From Methylomarinovum tepidoasis (GTDB lineage: Bacteria; Pseudomonadota; Gammaproteobacteria; Methylococcales; Methylothermaceae): a stretch of 64,000 bases of DNA. The stretch is from the NCBI RefSeq assembly GCF_030294985.1, contig NZ_AP024718.1:372001-436000 (forward strand). Reading direction: 5' to 3'. This document shows positions 39,834 to 47,546 of this stretch, in pieces. The notes under the pieces were generated by a model. It did no database searches and was not told where the DNA came from. It worked only from the letters and a program-made list of their open reading frames with translations. A program made the position numbers and the translations under genes. How positions within the stretch are numbered: the stretch's first letter is position 1; each line of letters begins with the position of its first letter.

Positions 39834-39853
39834 TGGCCTGCACAATTCCCCAC
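39828..39853 (-). promoter_or_regulatory. MraZ operator (three 10-bp-spaced boxes)
   Basis: On the minus strand, GTGGGG-AATT-GTGCAG-GCCA-GTGGGG gives three hexamers exactly 10 bp apart, the arrangement bound by the MraZ ring. The middle box is degenerate. The third box contains the likely mraZ start codon. Confidence 0.75.
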
Positions 39854-39864
39854 GCGTTGTGGGC

Positions 39865-39894
39865 ACTATAAAGAAGCCGCTCACCTTTCGTCAA
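39865..39894 (-). promoter_or_regulatory. Sigma70 promoter of the dcw cluster
   Basis: TTGACG (-35) is 18 bp from TATAGT (-10) on the minus strand, placing the start about 25-30 nt before the mraZ GTG and just upstream of the MraZ boxes. Confidence 0.8.
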
Positions 39895-40035
39895 GCATGA
39901 CCGAAAAGCGACAAAGATCGGGAAAATCACGATAGCTGCAGGGCCGGAAAACGGCCTCTCTACGGGAAATCTCAGCCGCCCGGTGGCAGCTTCAGGCTCC
40001 CGGACCGGTGGCGTTCGTTTTTTGCGACCGGGCTC

Positions 40036-40629
40036 TCAGTCCGCAGCTACGTGCTGCTGCCGATACCCCAGAACCACCACCAGGAACGCGGCGAAATCGT
40101 AGAGGGAATGCACCAGGACCGGCACCAGCAGGTTGCCGTCACTCACCTGCAACAGCCAGCCGAGATAGATGCCGGTCAGCATCGCCAGAACGGTGTAAAG
40201 CAGCGTCACCGAATGCGCCAGCCCGAACAGCACGTTGCTGAGCAGCAGGGCCGGCCACGGCCCCCACCGGGATTCGAACCAGGGCTGCAGCACCCCCCGG
40301 AACAGCGCCTCCTCACAGATTCCCGCCAGGGCCGCCACGTAGGCCAGCTCATGCCAGCGGCACCGAGCCAGCAGCGGTCCCAGGGTCTCCAGCAACATCC
40401 GCTTGATGCGCTCCATCTGGGGGATTTCCAGCCGGTAGGCGACGCCGAAGAACACCAGCAGCGGCAGCGTGCCCAGCAGCCCCAGGCTCAACGCCCTTCC
40501 CTGCCAGCGCAGGCCCGCCAAAGGATTGCGGTCGAGCCACCAGCCCAGCAGCAACGCCACCACCAACAGCCCGCCTTCGAACACGGTGGCGAGGGCCAGG
40601 AAACGGCCTTTGCTCAACGGCTCAGCCAT
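40036..40629 (-). CDS. CAAX protease / CPBP-family membrane protein
   Basis: 197 residues with about five hydrophobic helices. The CPBP metalloprotease motifs are AGICEEALFRGVLQPW (EExxxR), SNVLFGLAHS (FxxxH) and VPVLVHSLYDF (HxxxD/N). The cellular substrate is unknown; family members include prenyl-protein proteases and bacteriocin-immunity proteins. The ATG at 40629 lies inside the end of the SPOR gene (16-bp overlap), so the two are co-expressed. Confidence 0.85.
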   Translation of the reverse strand: MAEPLSKGRFLALATVFEGGLLVVALLLGWWLDRNPLAGLRWQGRALSLGLLGTLPLLVFFGVAYRLEIPQMERIKRMLLETLGPLLARCRWHELAYVAALAGICEEALFRGVLQPWFESRWGPWPALLLSNVLFGLAHSVTLLYTVLAMLTGIYLGWLLQVSDGNLLVPVLVHSLYDFAAFLVVVLGYRQQHVAAD

Positions 40630-41462
40630 GCCGATTCCAGCTTCAGGGTTCGTTTCAGGTGAGCGGCCTCGCGTTTGGCCGCCTGCTGGCTCGGGAACGG
40701 GCCGACCCGCAGCCGATACCAGCGTTTGCCCTTGATCGTGACCGCATGGATTTCCGCCCTGACACCCTTGTCGAGGTAACGCTGGCGCAGCTTCTCCGCC
40801 GCCTGACGGTCGCCCAGGGAGGCGATCACCACGTACCAGCCGGCGGCAGGCTTCTTCGCGGCCGGGTGCGGCTTGGCCGCCGCTGCAACCTGTTGGCGAC
40901 CTGCTTTCGCGGCTTTCAGGGATCCTTCCAGTTGCTCGAGGCGTGGGGAAAGCTCCTGCAACCCGGTTTCCAGCTTCGCTACCCGCGCCTTGAGATCCGC
41001 CAGCGCGCTCTCGTCGACCGCCGCAGGCGTCTGGCTTTGCCGGGCCAGTTCGTCGAGACGGGCGTTCAACTGGGCGATCTCGGAGCGCAAGGCCGCCTCG
41101 TCGGTCACCGGGGCTTCCACCTGCTCCTCCAGTAGGGCGACCGATTCCTGCAGCTGTTCGACCCGGTCGCCCTGACGCAGCAGCAACACCCAGAGAATCA
41201 GCACCAGCACCAGCGCGGCGCCGCCCAGACCGACCGCGACCCACAGCAGCCTGTCGTCGCCGCCACCGGCCGAAGGCGGCGGGCGCCGGGCGGTGAACAC
41301 GTCATCCCCGGCCTTTCCCGGACGCTGGGAGGAGAGGCTCAGGCTGTCGTCCTCCGGCTCCCAGTCGTCGCCTTCCGCCGCCTGCCGTTCCTGACGCTTG
41401 CGCGTCACCTGGCGCAGACGTTCATCGAAATCGGCGCGAATGTCTTCACTGTCGTCGCTCAT
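40614..41462 (-). CDS. SPOR-domain membrane protein with coiled coil
   Basis: 282 residues. An acidic cytoplasmic N-terminus (residues 1-70) is followed by one membrane helix (LLWVAVGLGGAALVLVLILW). A coiled coil follows at ~100-190 (ELQESVALLEEQVE-type heptads), and then a C-terminal SPOR domain (GWYVVIASLGDRQAAEKLRQ, RVGPFPSQQAA). SPOR domains bind denuded glycan strands at the division septum, so a septal role is likely. Its operon partner is a CAAX-protease-like protein. Confidence 0.85.
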   Translation of the reverse strand: MSDDSEDIRADFDERLRQVTRKRQERQAAEGDDWEPEDDSLSLSSQRPGKAGDDVFTARRPPPSAGGGDDRLLWVAVGLGGAALVLVLILWVLLLRQGDRVEQLQESVALLEEQVEAPVTDEAALRSEIAQLNARLDELARQSQTPAAVDESALADLKARVAKLETGLQELSPRLEQLEGSLKAAKAGRQQVAAAAKPHPAAKKPAAGWYVVIASLGDRQAAEKLRQRYLDKGVRAEIHAVTIKGKRWYRLRVGPFPSQQAAKREAAHLKRTLKLESAWLSR

Positions 41463-41617
41463 GCTGCCCTCTCCTGTCCGCTATCTGGCGCAAACATAAC
41501 ACAACCGCGACCGTCCCAAAACCTCGCCCCCGATTGCGCCCGAAGCCCGCCGGCAAGCGTCGAGAGGGGTGCAGGCAACGGCCGCCGGGCTTGTATAATG
41601 AGCTTTTTGCCCACGCT

Positions 41618-43162
41618 ATGTCCACGTTACCCAAAGGCATCGTCGCCGCCGGCCATCCCGACACCGCCGCGGCGGCGACCGAGATCCTCGCCACCGGCGG
41701 CAACGCCTTCGACGCGGTGGTGGCTGCCCACCTGGCCGCCTGCGTTGTCGAGCCGGTACTGGCCTCCCTCGGCGGCGGCGGCTATCTGCTCAGTCACGAC
41801 GGCCATCAGACCAGATTGTTCGATTTCTTCGTCCAGACCCCGGGGCGCAAACGCCCGCCGGAGGAGGTCGAATTCTTCCCCATCCACGCCGATTTCGGCA
41901 CCACCCGCCAGGAATTTCACATCGGCCGCGGTGCCATCGCCACCCCGGGCGTGGTCCGGGGACTGTGGCAGATCCAGCGGCGCTTGGGCCGGCTGCCGAT
42001 GACGGAGGTGGCACGTCCGGCCATCGATCTGGCGCGCCACGGGGTCGTGGTCAATGACTTCCAGGCCTACATCTTCGACATCGTCTCCCCCATCTACCGG
42101 GCCCAGTCGGAAACCTTCGCCACCTACCGAAGCCCGAAGCATCCGGACAGGCTGGTGCAGGCAGGGGAACGGTTGCGCCAACCACGCCTGGCCGACACCA
42201 TCGAGGCGCTGGCCCGCGAGGGGGAAGTGCTGTTCTACGAGGGCGAGATCGCCGCCGCCGTCGCCGCGCTGTGTGCCGAAGGCGGGCTGTTGACCCGGGC
42301 CGATCTGGAGACCTATCCCGTCATCGAACGCCGGCCCCTGTGGCTGCGTTACCGCGACGCCGAAATCCTCACCAACCCCCCGCCCAGCTCCGGTGGCATC
42401 CTCATCGCCTTCTCCCTCGAATTGCTGTCTCATTTCGATTTGCACGCCCTGCGCTTCGGCGGTCCGGAACATGCCGGTCTGCTGACCGCGGTTCAGGATC
42501 TGACCCGGCAGGTCCGCCGCGACCTCGACCTGGACGACACCCGTCCGGGACGCAGGCCAGCGCTGCTGGCACCAACGGTCCTGACCCGTTACCTGGACCA
42601 GCTGGCCCATCATCCCCTCTGTCGCCGCGGCACCACCCACATCAGCGTCATGGATGCGGAAGGCAACTGTGCCAGCCTCACCACCAGCAACGGGGAAGGC
42701 TGCGGCTGGCTGATCCCGGGCACCGGCATCATGCTCAACAACATGCTCGGTGAGGCCGACCTCAACCCCCACGGTTTCTTCCAGTGGCCGTGCGACACCC
42801 GCATGACCTCGATGATGGCCCCCTCCCTGGCACGCCTGCCCGGGTGCACCGTGGCCCTCGGCTCGGGTGGCTCCAACCGGCTCAGGACCGCGATCCTGCA
42901 GGTGCTGGTCAACCTGATCGACTTCCGGATGCCTCTGGCGGAAGCGGTCGCCGCCCCACGCCTGCATCTGGAGGAGGGCGTCGTCAACCTGGAACCGGGT
43001 TTCGAGGAAACCGCCGTGGCCCGGCTGGCGTCCAACTACGCAGTCAAAGCCTGGCCAGCCCCCAACCTGTTCTTCGGCGGCGTCCATGCGGTCGCCCGCG
43101 GCCCCGAAGAATTCGAAGGGACCGGCGATCCGCGCCGCGGCGGCGTGTGCCGCCGGGTATGA
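41618..43162 (+). CDS. Gamma-glutamyltransferase family protein, without signal peptide
   Basis: 514 residues from the ATG at 41618. The Ntn-hydrolase fold is recognisable by HPDTAAAATEILATGGNAFD, VVEPVLASLGGGGYLL and the self-cleavage/catalytic Thr segment RRGTTHISVMDAEGNCASLT. NNMLGEADLNP and the glycine-rich VALGSGGSNRLRTAIL follow. Classical periplasmic GGTs are ~580 residues with a signal peptide; this one starts directly in the mature domain, so it is probably cytoplasmic. Substrate unknown (glutathione or another gamma-glutamyl compound). A TATAAT at 41594-41599 could be its -10. Confidence 0.85.
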   Translation: MSTLPKGIVAAGHPDTAAAATEILATGGNAFDAVVAAHLAACVVEPVLASLGGGGYLLSHDGHQTRLFDFFVQTPGRKRPPEEVEFFPIHADFGTTRQEFHIGRGAIATPGVVRGLWQIQRRLGRLPMTEVARPAIDLARHGVVVNDFQAYIFDIVSPIYRAQSETFATYRSPKHPDRLVQAGERLRQPRLADTIEALAREGEVLFYEGEIAAAVAALCAEGGLLTRADLETYPVIERRPLWLRYRDAEILTNPPPSSGGILIAFSLELLSHFDLHALRFGGPEHAGLLTAVQDLTRQVRRDLDLDDTRPGRRPALLAPTVLTRYLDQLAHHPLCRRGTTHISVMDAEGNCASLTTSNGEGCGWLIPGTGIMLNNMLGEADLNPHGFFQWPCDTRMTSMMAPSLARLPGCTVALGSGGSNRLRTAILQVLVNLIDFRMPLAEAVAAPRLHLEEGVVNLEPGFEETAVARLASNYAVKAWPAPNLFFGGVHAVARGPEEFEGTGDPRRGGVCRRV

Positions 43163-43206
43163 GCAGGCGTGATAGAATTCCTGAACTTTAAGGACATAAC
43201 CTGCAC

Positions 43207-44250
43207 ATGAGCCAACCACGCAAGGCAGTCGCCCTCATTTCCGGTGGCCTCGATTCCATGCTCGCCGCCCGGGTGATCATGGAACAGGGAATCCACGTGG
43301 AGGGCATCAATTTCTTCACCGGATTCTGCGTCGAGGGCCACACCCACGCGATCCGCAAGCGCGATCAGAAAAAACCCAAGCGCAACAACGCGCTGTGGGT
43401 GGCCGAGCAGTTGGGAATCAAGCTTCACATCATCGACATCATCGAGGAATACAAGGATGTGCTGATCAACCCCAAGCACGGCTACGGCGCCAATCTCAAT
43501 CCCTGCCTCGACTGCAAGATCTTCATGGTCGGCAAGGCTTATCAGTGGATGCGGGAAAACGGCTTCGACTTCATCATCACCGGCGAGGTGGTCGGCCAGC
43601 GTCCCAAATCCCAGCGCAAGGACACCATGCCGGTGGTGGCGCGCGAATCTGGGGTCGGCGACCTGCTGCTGCGCCCCCTGTGCGCCAAGAATCTGCCGCC
43701 CACCAAGCCGGAGCGGGAAGGCTGGGTGGACCGGGAAAAGCTCTACGATTTCTCCGGTCGGACCCGCAAGCCGCAGATGGCGCTGGCCAGGAAGTTCGGT
43801 CTGGTGGATTACGCCCAGCCCGCCGGCGGCTGCTGCTTCCTCACCGACGAGAACTATTCGCGCAAGCTCGCCGATCTGTGGCAGGCCCGCGGCCGGCGCG
43901 ATTACGAACTGGACGACATCATGCTGCTGAAGGTGGGACGCCACCTCCGCCCCCGCCCTCACTTCAAGCTCATCGTCGCCCGCGAGGAGGGGGAGGGCCG
44001 CTTCCTGCAAGGGTACAAAAACCGCTTCGTCCACCTGTTCCCCACCAGCCATTCCGGCCCCCTGACCCTGATCGACGGCCAACCCAGCGACGAGGACCTG
44101 GAACTGGCGGCCCGGATCGTGGCCCGCTACAGCCAGGGGCGCAACGCCGATCAGGTGACGGTCAAGGCGGTCATGCCCGGCGGAGAGGAAAAGGAATTCA
44201 CCGCAGCCCCCCTCAAGCCCCACGAAATTCCACCGGAGTGGGTGTTGTGA
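43207..44250 (+). CDS. PP-loop ATPase (thiouridylase/ThiI-like), role unassigned
   Basis: 347 residues. The N-terminal adenylating PP-loop is AVALISGGLDSMLAARV, and the nearby motif LNPCLDCKIFMVGKA has paired Cys. GGCCFLTDENYSRKL contributes another Cys pair. The C-terminal ~120 residues (DIMLLKVGRHLRP, HFKLIVAREEGEGR) form a separate conserved domain. The pattern matches a group related to MnmA/ThiI tRNA thiolation enzymes. It is not MnmA itself, and I do not know its substrate. The stop overlaps the GTG start of a TusA-like sulfur carrier, so it very likely takes sulfur from that protein. Confidence 0.75.
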   Translation: MSQPRKAVALISGGLDSMLAARVIMEQGIHVEGINFFTGFCVEGHTHAIRKRDQKKPKRNNALWVAEQLGIKLHIIDIIEEYKDVLINPKHGYGANLNPCLDCKIFMVGKAYQWMRENGFDFIITGEVVGQRPKSQRKDTMPVVARESGVGDLLLRPLCAKNLPPTKPEREGWVDREKLYDFSGRTRKPQMALARKFGLVDYAQPAGGCCFLTDENYSRKLADLWQARGRRDYELDDIMLLKVGRHLRPRPHFKLIVAREEGEGRFLQGYKNRFVHLFPTSHSGPLTLIDGQPSDEDLELAARIVARYSQGRNADQVTVKAVMPGGEEKEFTAAPLKPHEIPPEWVL

Positions 44251-44477
44251 GCCGGGAAAGCATCGATGCCAGGGGGCTTTTGTGCCCGCTGCCGGTGATC
44301 CGCCTCCAGGAGGCGGTCCGGGATTTTCCCCCGGGAACCGAAGTGGAGGTGATCGGCACCGATCCCGGCGTCCTTCACGACATTCCCGCCTGGTGCCGGG
44401 TCCACGGCCACCGGGTCGTGAAGACCGAGAAGGGCAGGGACGAATATAGGATCGTCCTGATCGTGGGAGAACAATGA
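44247..44477 (+). CDS. TusA-like sulfur carrier protein
   Basis: 76 residues from a GTG at 44247 that overlaps the upstream stop (GTGA). The fold begins SIDARGLLCPLPVIRLQEAV with the CPxP motif whose first Cys carries persulfide sulfur in TusA/SirA proteins. It then continues GTEVEVIGTDPGVLHDIPAW. Because it is translationally coupled to a PP-loop ATPase, it probably acts as that enzyme's dedicated sulfur donor. Palindromic element 4 begins 22 bp after the stop. Confidence 0.88.
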   Translation: MSRESIDARGLLCPLPVIRLQEAVRDFPPGTEVEVIGTDPGVLHDIPAWCRVHGHRVVKTEKGRDEYRIVLIVGEQ

Positions 44478-44499
44478 AGCGATTGTCGGCTTCAAGCAC

Positions 44500-44601
44500 G
44501 GCATCGGAGGATGGACCGCGGGGCGTACGCGGCCTGGACGGCCGCGTATCGAGCGCCCAGGGAAGGGTTCACCGCGTCCCCGTGGTCCGTCCTCCGATGC
44601 C
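44500..44601. repeat. Large palindromic element 4
   Basis: A 102-bp element just after the TusA-like gene. The outer arms 44500-44523 and 44578-44601 pair over 24 positions. The only two non-Watson-Crick positions (44512/44589 and 44518/44583) would be U-G and G-U wobbles in plus-strand RNA. The inner hairpin is TACGCGGCC-TGGAC-GGCCGCGTA. The core is GCCCAGGGAAGGGTTCACCG, a variant of the family core. Confidence 0.85.
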
Positions 44602-44654
44602 ACCCTCCCCATCCCGAACCGTCCAGATTGACATGGGGAAGTATGCCAGCTCGT

Positions 44655-44757
44655 CGGGGCCGGGAGCCGGTCTTCAGGGACGCTGTGGATCCATCCCTGG
44701 ACGCTTGAACGCGGCCATCCAGGCCGCGTACACCCTGAAGACCGGCTCCCGGCCCCG
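44655..44757. repeat. Large palindromic element 5 (inverted orientation)
   Basis: A 103-bp element 53 bp after element 4, with the core on the minus strand. The outer arms 44655-44679 and 44733-44757 are perfectly complementary over 25 bp. On the minus strand the inner hairpin TACGCGGCC-TGGAT-GGCCGCGTT is followed by the core TCCAGGGATGGATCCACAGC. It ends 21 bp before the CDF start codon. With element 4 it fills the 301-bp gap between the TusA-like gene and the CDF gene; nothing else is seen in that gap apart from an isolated TTGACA. Confidence 0.85.
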
Positions 44758-44778
44758 ATCAGACGCCGGTAGTACATC

Positions 44779-45978
44779 ATGAACACCACCGACCTGCGCC
44801 AACAGCAGTCCCGCGCCAAACGCCGGGTCACCCTGGTGGGAGCGCTGGTCAACCTGCTGCTCGGAATCGGCAAGATCGCCGCCGGTTTCTATGGCCGCTC
44901 CCAGGCACTGATCGCCGACGGCATCCATTCCCTCTCCGATCTGCTGACCGACGTCCTGGTGCTGGCGACCCTGCGTATCGCCGGCCAGGCGGCCGACGAA
45001 TCCCACCCTTACGGTCACGCCCGCTTCGAAACCATCGCCACGGTGCTGCTGGGGCTGGCGCTCATTGGCGTCGCCGGCGGGGTGGTGTGGGACGCGGCCC
45101 AGCGGCTCCAGGGGGAAGCCCCCCTGTGGCATCCCAACATCTGGGCCCTGGCGGCGGCGGCGGTGTCGATCCTGGCCAAGGAAGCCCTGTACCACTATAC
45201 CCGCCACGTGGCCCTCAAGACCCGCTCGCGCCTGCTCCAGGCCAACGCCTGGCACCACCGCTCCGACGCCATCTCTTCGGTGGTGGTTCTGGCCGGGGTG
45301 GCGGGCGTACTGTACGGCTATCACTTCGCCGACGCGGTGGCCGCCATCGTCGTCGGCCTGCTGATCGCCAAGATCGGTTTCGGCCTGGTGATCGAAAGCA
45401 CCCGCGAACTGGTGGACACCGCCCTGCCCGCCCACAAGGTCAAGGCCATCGAGGCGGCCATCCGCGACACCGAAGGGGTGCGCTCCCTGCACTCGCTGCG
45501 GACCCGGCAGATGGGCGGCGAGGCCCTGGTGGACGTCCACATCCAGGTACCACCGAACATCTCCGTCTCCGAGGGCCACGCCATCGCCGACAAGGTGCGC
45601 GACCGCCTGCTGCAGGAATTCGAGGACATCACCGACGTGACCGTCCACATCGACGCCGAACGCGATATCGACCAGCCTGCCATGAGGCTGCCCCTGCGGC
45701 GCGAGGTGGTCGAGCGCCTGTGCCGGGCCTGGCGTCATCTGCCCTATGCCGACCGGATCCAACGCATCCAGCTGCACTATCTCGGCGGCAAGGTTCACGT
45801 GGAGATCCATCTGCCGGTGCAACTGATCCAGAAGGGTGCCGACCCACAAAAGATCGCGGCGGAATTGCGCGCGGCGGTCAAACCCTTTAACTTTATCGGT
45901 TCGGTTCAGGTCCATTTCACGGCCGAACCGCCTGGCCGCACCAATACGGTGCATGATGCACCGTTTGTGTGCAACTGA
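44779..45978 (+). CDS. Cation diffusion facilitator (CDF) metal exporter
   Basis: 399 residues. Six membrane helices lie in residues ~20-215. The metal-site motif is ALIADGIHSLSDLLTDV in helix 2 (HxxxD) with its partner NAWHHRSDAISSVVVLA in helix 5 (HxxxD), and HPYGHARFE lies between. The cytoplasmic C-terminal ferredoxin-like domain (HSLRTRQMGGEALVDVHIQV) is followed by an extra ~110 residues, so the protein is longer than FieF (300). It is predicted to export Zn, Fe or Mn. Its 3' end contains the NtrC enhancers for glnA. Confidence 0.9.
   Translation: MNTTDLRQQQSRAKRRVTLVGALVNLLLGIGKIAAGFYGRSQALIADGIHSLSDLLTDVLVLATLRIAGQAADESHPYGHARFETIATVLLGLALIGVAGGVVWDAAQRLQGEAPLWHPNIWALAAAAVSILAKEALYHYTRHVALKTRSRLLQANAWHHRSDAISSVVVLAGVAGVLYGYHFADAVAAIVVGLLIAKIGFGLVIESTRELVDTALPAHKVKAIEAAIRDTEGVRSLHSLRTRQMGGEALVDVHIQVPPNISVSEGHAIADKVRDRLLQEFEDITDVTVHIDAERDIDQPAMRLPLRREVVERLCRAWRHLPYADRIQRIQLHYLGGKVHVEIHLPVQLIQKGADPQKIAAELRAAVKPFNFIGSVQVHFTAEPPGRTNTVHDAPFVCN
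45937..45953 (+). promoter_or_regulatory. NtrC binding site 1 for glnA
   Basis: CGCACC-AATAC-GGTGCA matches TGCACC-N5-GGTGCA at 11 of 12 defined positions. It lies inside the last codons of the CDF gene, centred about 104 bp upstream of the predicted sigma54 start. Confidence 0.75.
45957..45973 (+). promoter_or_regulatory. NtrC binding site 2 for glnA
   Basis: TGCACC-GTTTG-TGTGCA has one mismatch. Its centre is exactly 20 bp from site 1, two helical turns, as expected for cooperative NtrC dimers. Confidence 0.72.
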
Positions 45979-46022
45979 GCGAGACGGTTTTTTCCAGGCC
46001 GGCCGCCAGCGTATGCTTTAAC

Positions 46023-46038
46023 TGGTATGGTGTCTGCT
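46023..46038 (+). promoter_or_regulatory. Sigma54 promoter of glnA
   Basis: TGGTATGGTGTCTGCT fits TGGYAYRN4TTGCW with one mismatch and exact GG-N10-GC spacing. The predicted start is about 46049, 33 nt before the ATG. Confidence 0.75.
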
Positions 46039-46052
46039 AAAGACACCTTTTG
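46029..46052 (+). terminator. Terminator of CDF gene overlapping the glnA promoter
   Basis: GGTGTCT-GCTAA-AGACACC followed by TTTTGTTG. The stem covers the -12 GC of the sigma54 promoter. Confidence 0.7.
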
Positions 46053-46081
46053 TTGTCTTTTCATTCCAACGAGGTAACCCA

Positions 46082-47491
46082 ATGTCCGTGGACAAGGTAT
46101 TCGAAATCATCAAAGAAAAAGAAATCGAGTTCGTCGATCTGCGCTTCGCCGACACCAAAGGCAAGGAACAGCACGTCACGGTTCCGGCCCACACCATCGA
46201 CGAAGACTTCTTCGAAAACGGCAAGATGTTCGACGGTTCGTCCATCGCCGGCTGGAAGGGAATCCAGGAATCGGACATGATCCTGATGCCCGATCCCGAC
46301 ACCGCCTTCGAGGATCCCTTCTTCGAATCCCCCACCCTGGTGCTGCGCTGCGACATCGTCGAGCCCAGCACCGGCGAAGGCTACGAACGCTGCCCCCGGT
46401 CGGTGGCCAAGCGCGCCGAAGCCTACATGAAGTCCACCGGCATCGCCGACACCGCCCTGTTCGGCCCGGAAAACGAATTCTTCATCTTCGACGACGTACG
46501 CTGGGGCGCCGATATCCACCGCTGCTTCTACGAAGTGGATTCCGAGGAAGCCAGCTGGAACACCGAAAAGGTCTACGAAGGCGGCAACATCGGTCACCGT
46601 CCCGGCCCCAAGGGCGGCTATTTCCCGGTGCCGCCGGTGGATCAGCTCCAGGACGTGCGCTCGGCCATGTGCGAAACTCTGGAGGAAATCGGCCTCAAGA
46701 CCGAAGTGCACCACCACGAAGTGGCCACCGCGGGCCAGTGCGAGATCGGCGTCGCTTGCAACACCCTGGTGAAGAAGGCCGACGAGGTGCTGATCCTCAA
46801 GTACGTGGTGATGAACGTGGCCCATGCCTTTGGCAAGACCGCCACCTTCATGCCCAAGCCCCTGGTGGGCGACAACGGCAACGGCATGCACGTGCATCAG
46901 TCCCTGGCCAAGGACGGAAAGAACCTGTTCACCGGCGACCTGTACGGGGGTCTTTCGGAAACCGCTCTCTACTACATCGGCGGCATCCTCAAGCACGCCC
47001 GCGCCATCAACGCCTTCACCAACGCCTCCACCAACAGCTACAAGCGTCTGGTGCCGGGCTTCGAAGCACCGGTAATGCTGGCCTACTCGGCCCGTAACCG
47101 TTCCGCCTCCATCCGCGTGCCCTTCATCGCCAATCCCAAGGCCCGCCGCATCGAGGTGCGCTTCCCCGACTCCACCGCCAACCCGTACCTGGCCTTCTCC
47201 GCCATGCTGATGGCCGGCCTAGACGGCATCCTCAACAAGATCCATCCCGGCGATGCCATGGACAAGAACCTCTACGACCTGCCGCCGGAAGAGGAAGCCA
47301 ACATCCCCAAGGTGTGCTTCTCCTTCGACGAGGCCCTCAAGGCGCTGGACGAGGACCGGGATTTCCTGAAGGCCGGCGGCGTCTTCACCGACGACATGAT
47401 CGATGCCTACATCGAACTGAAGATGGAGGAAGTCACCCGCCTGCGGATGAGCACCCATCCGGTCGAGTTCGACATGTACTACAGCCTGTAA
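46082..47491 (+). CDS. glnA: Glutamine synthetase type I
   Basis: 469 residues, the GSI-beta length. It makes glutamine from glutamate, ammonium and ATP. Motifs include [30 protein letters not shown] and [42 protein letters not shown] and the adenylylation site [10 protein letters not shown] (the Tyr targeted by GlnE) follow. Expression should be NtrC/sigma54-controlled from the promoter at 46023. Confidence 0.98.
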   Translation: MSVDKVFEIIKEKEIEFVDLRFADTKGKEQHVTVPAHTIDEDFFENGKMFDGSSIAGWKGIQESDMILMPDPDTAFEDPFFESPTLVLRCDIVEPSTGEGYERCPRSVAKRAEAYMKSTGIADTALFGPENEFFIFDDVRWGADIHRCFYEVDSEEASWNTEKVYEGGNIGHRPGPKGGYFPVPPVDQLQDVRSAMCETLEEIGLKTEVHHHEVATAGQCEIGVACNTLVKKADEVLILKYVVMNVAHAFGKTATFMPKPLVGDNGNGMHVHQSLAKDGKNLFTGDLYGGLSETALYYIGGILKHARAINAFTNASTNSYKRLVPGFEAPVMLAYSARNRSASIRVPFIANPKARRIEVRFPDSTANPYLAFSAMLMAGLDGILNKIHPGDAMDKNLYDLPPEEEANIPKVCFSFDEALKALDEDRDFLKAGGVFTDDMIDAYIELKMEEVTRLRMSTHPVEFDMYYSL

Positions 47492-47515
47492 GGCTAAAAC
47501 CAGCACCGGAACCGG

Positions 47516-47539
47516 ACACCCCGCCACGTGGCGGGGTGT
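47516..47539. terminator. Terminator between glnA and the diguanylate cyclase gene
   Basis: ACACCCCGCCAC-GTGGCGGGGTGT is a perfect 12-bp stem with CTTCGTTT beyond it. It sits between two convergent genes. Confidence 0.75.
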
Positions 47540-47546
47540 CTTCGTT

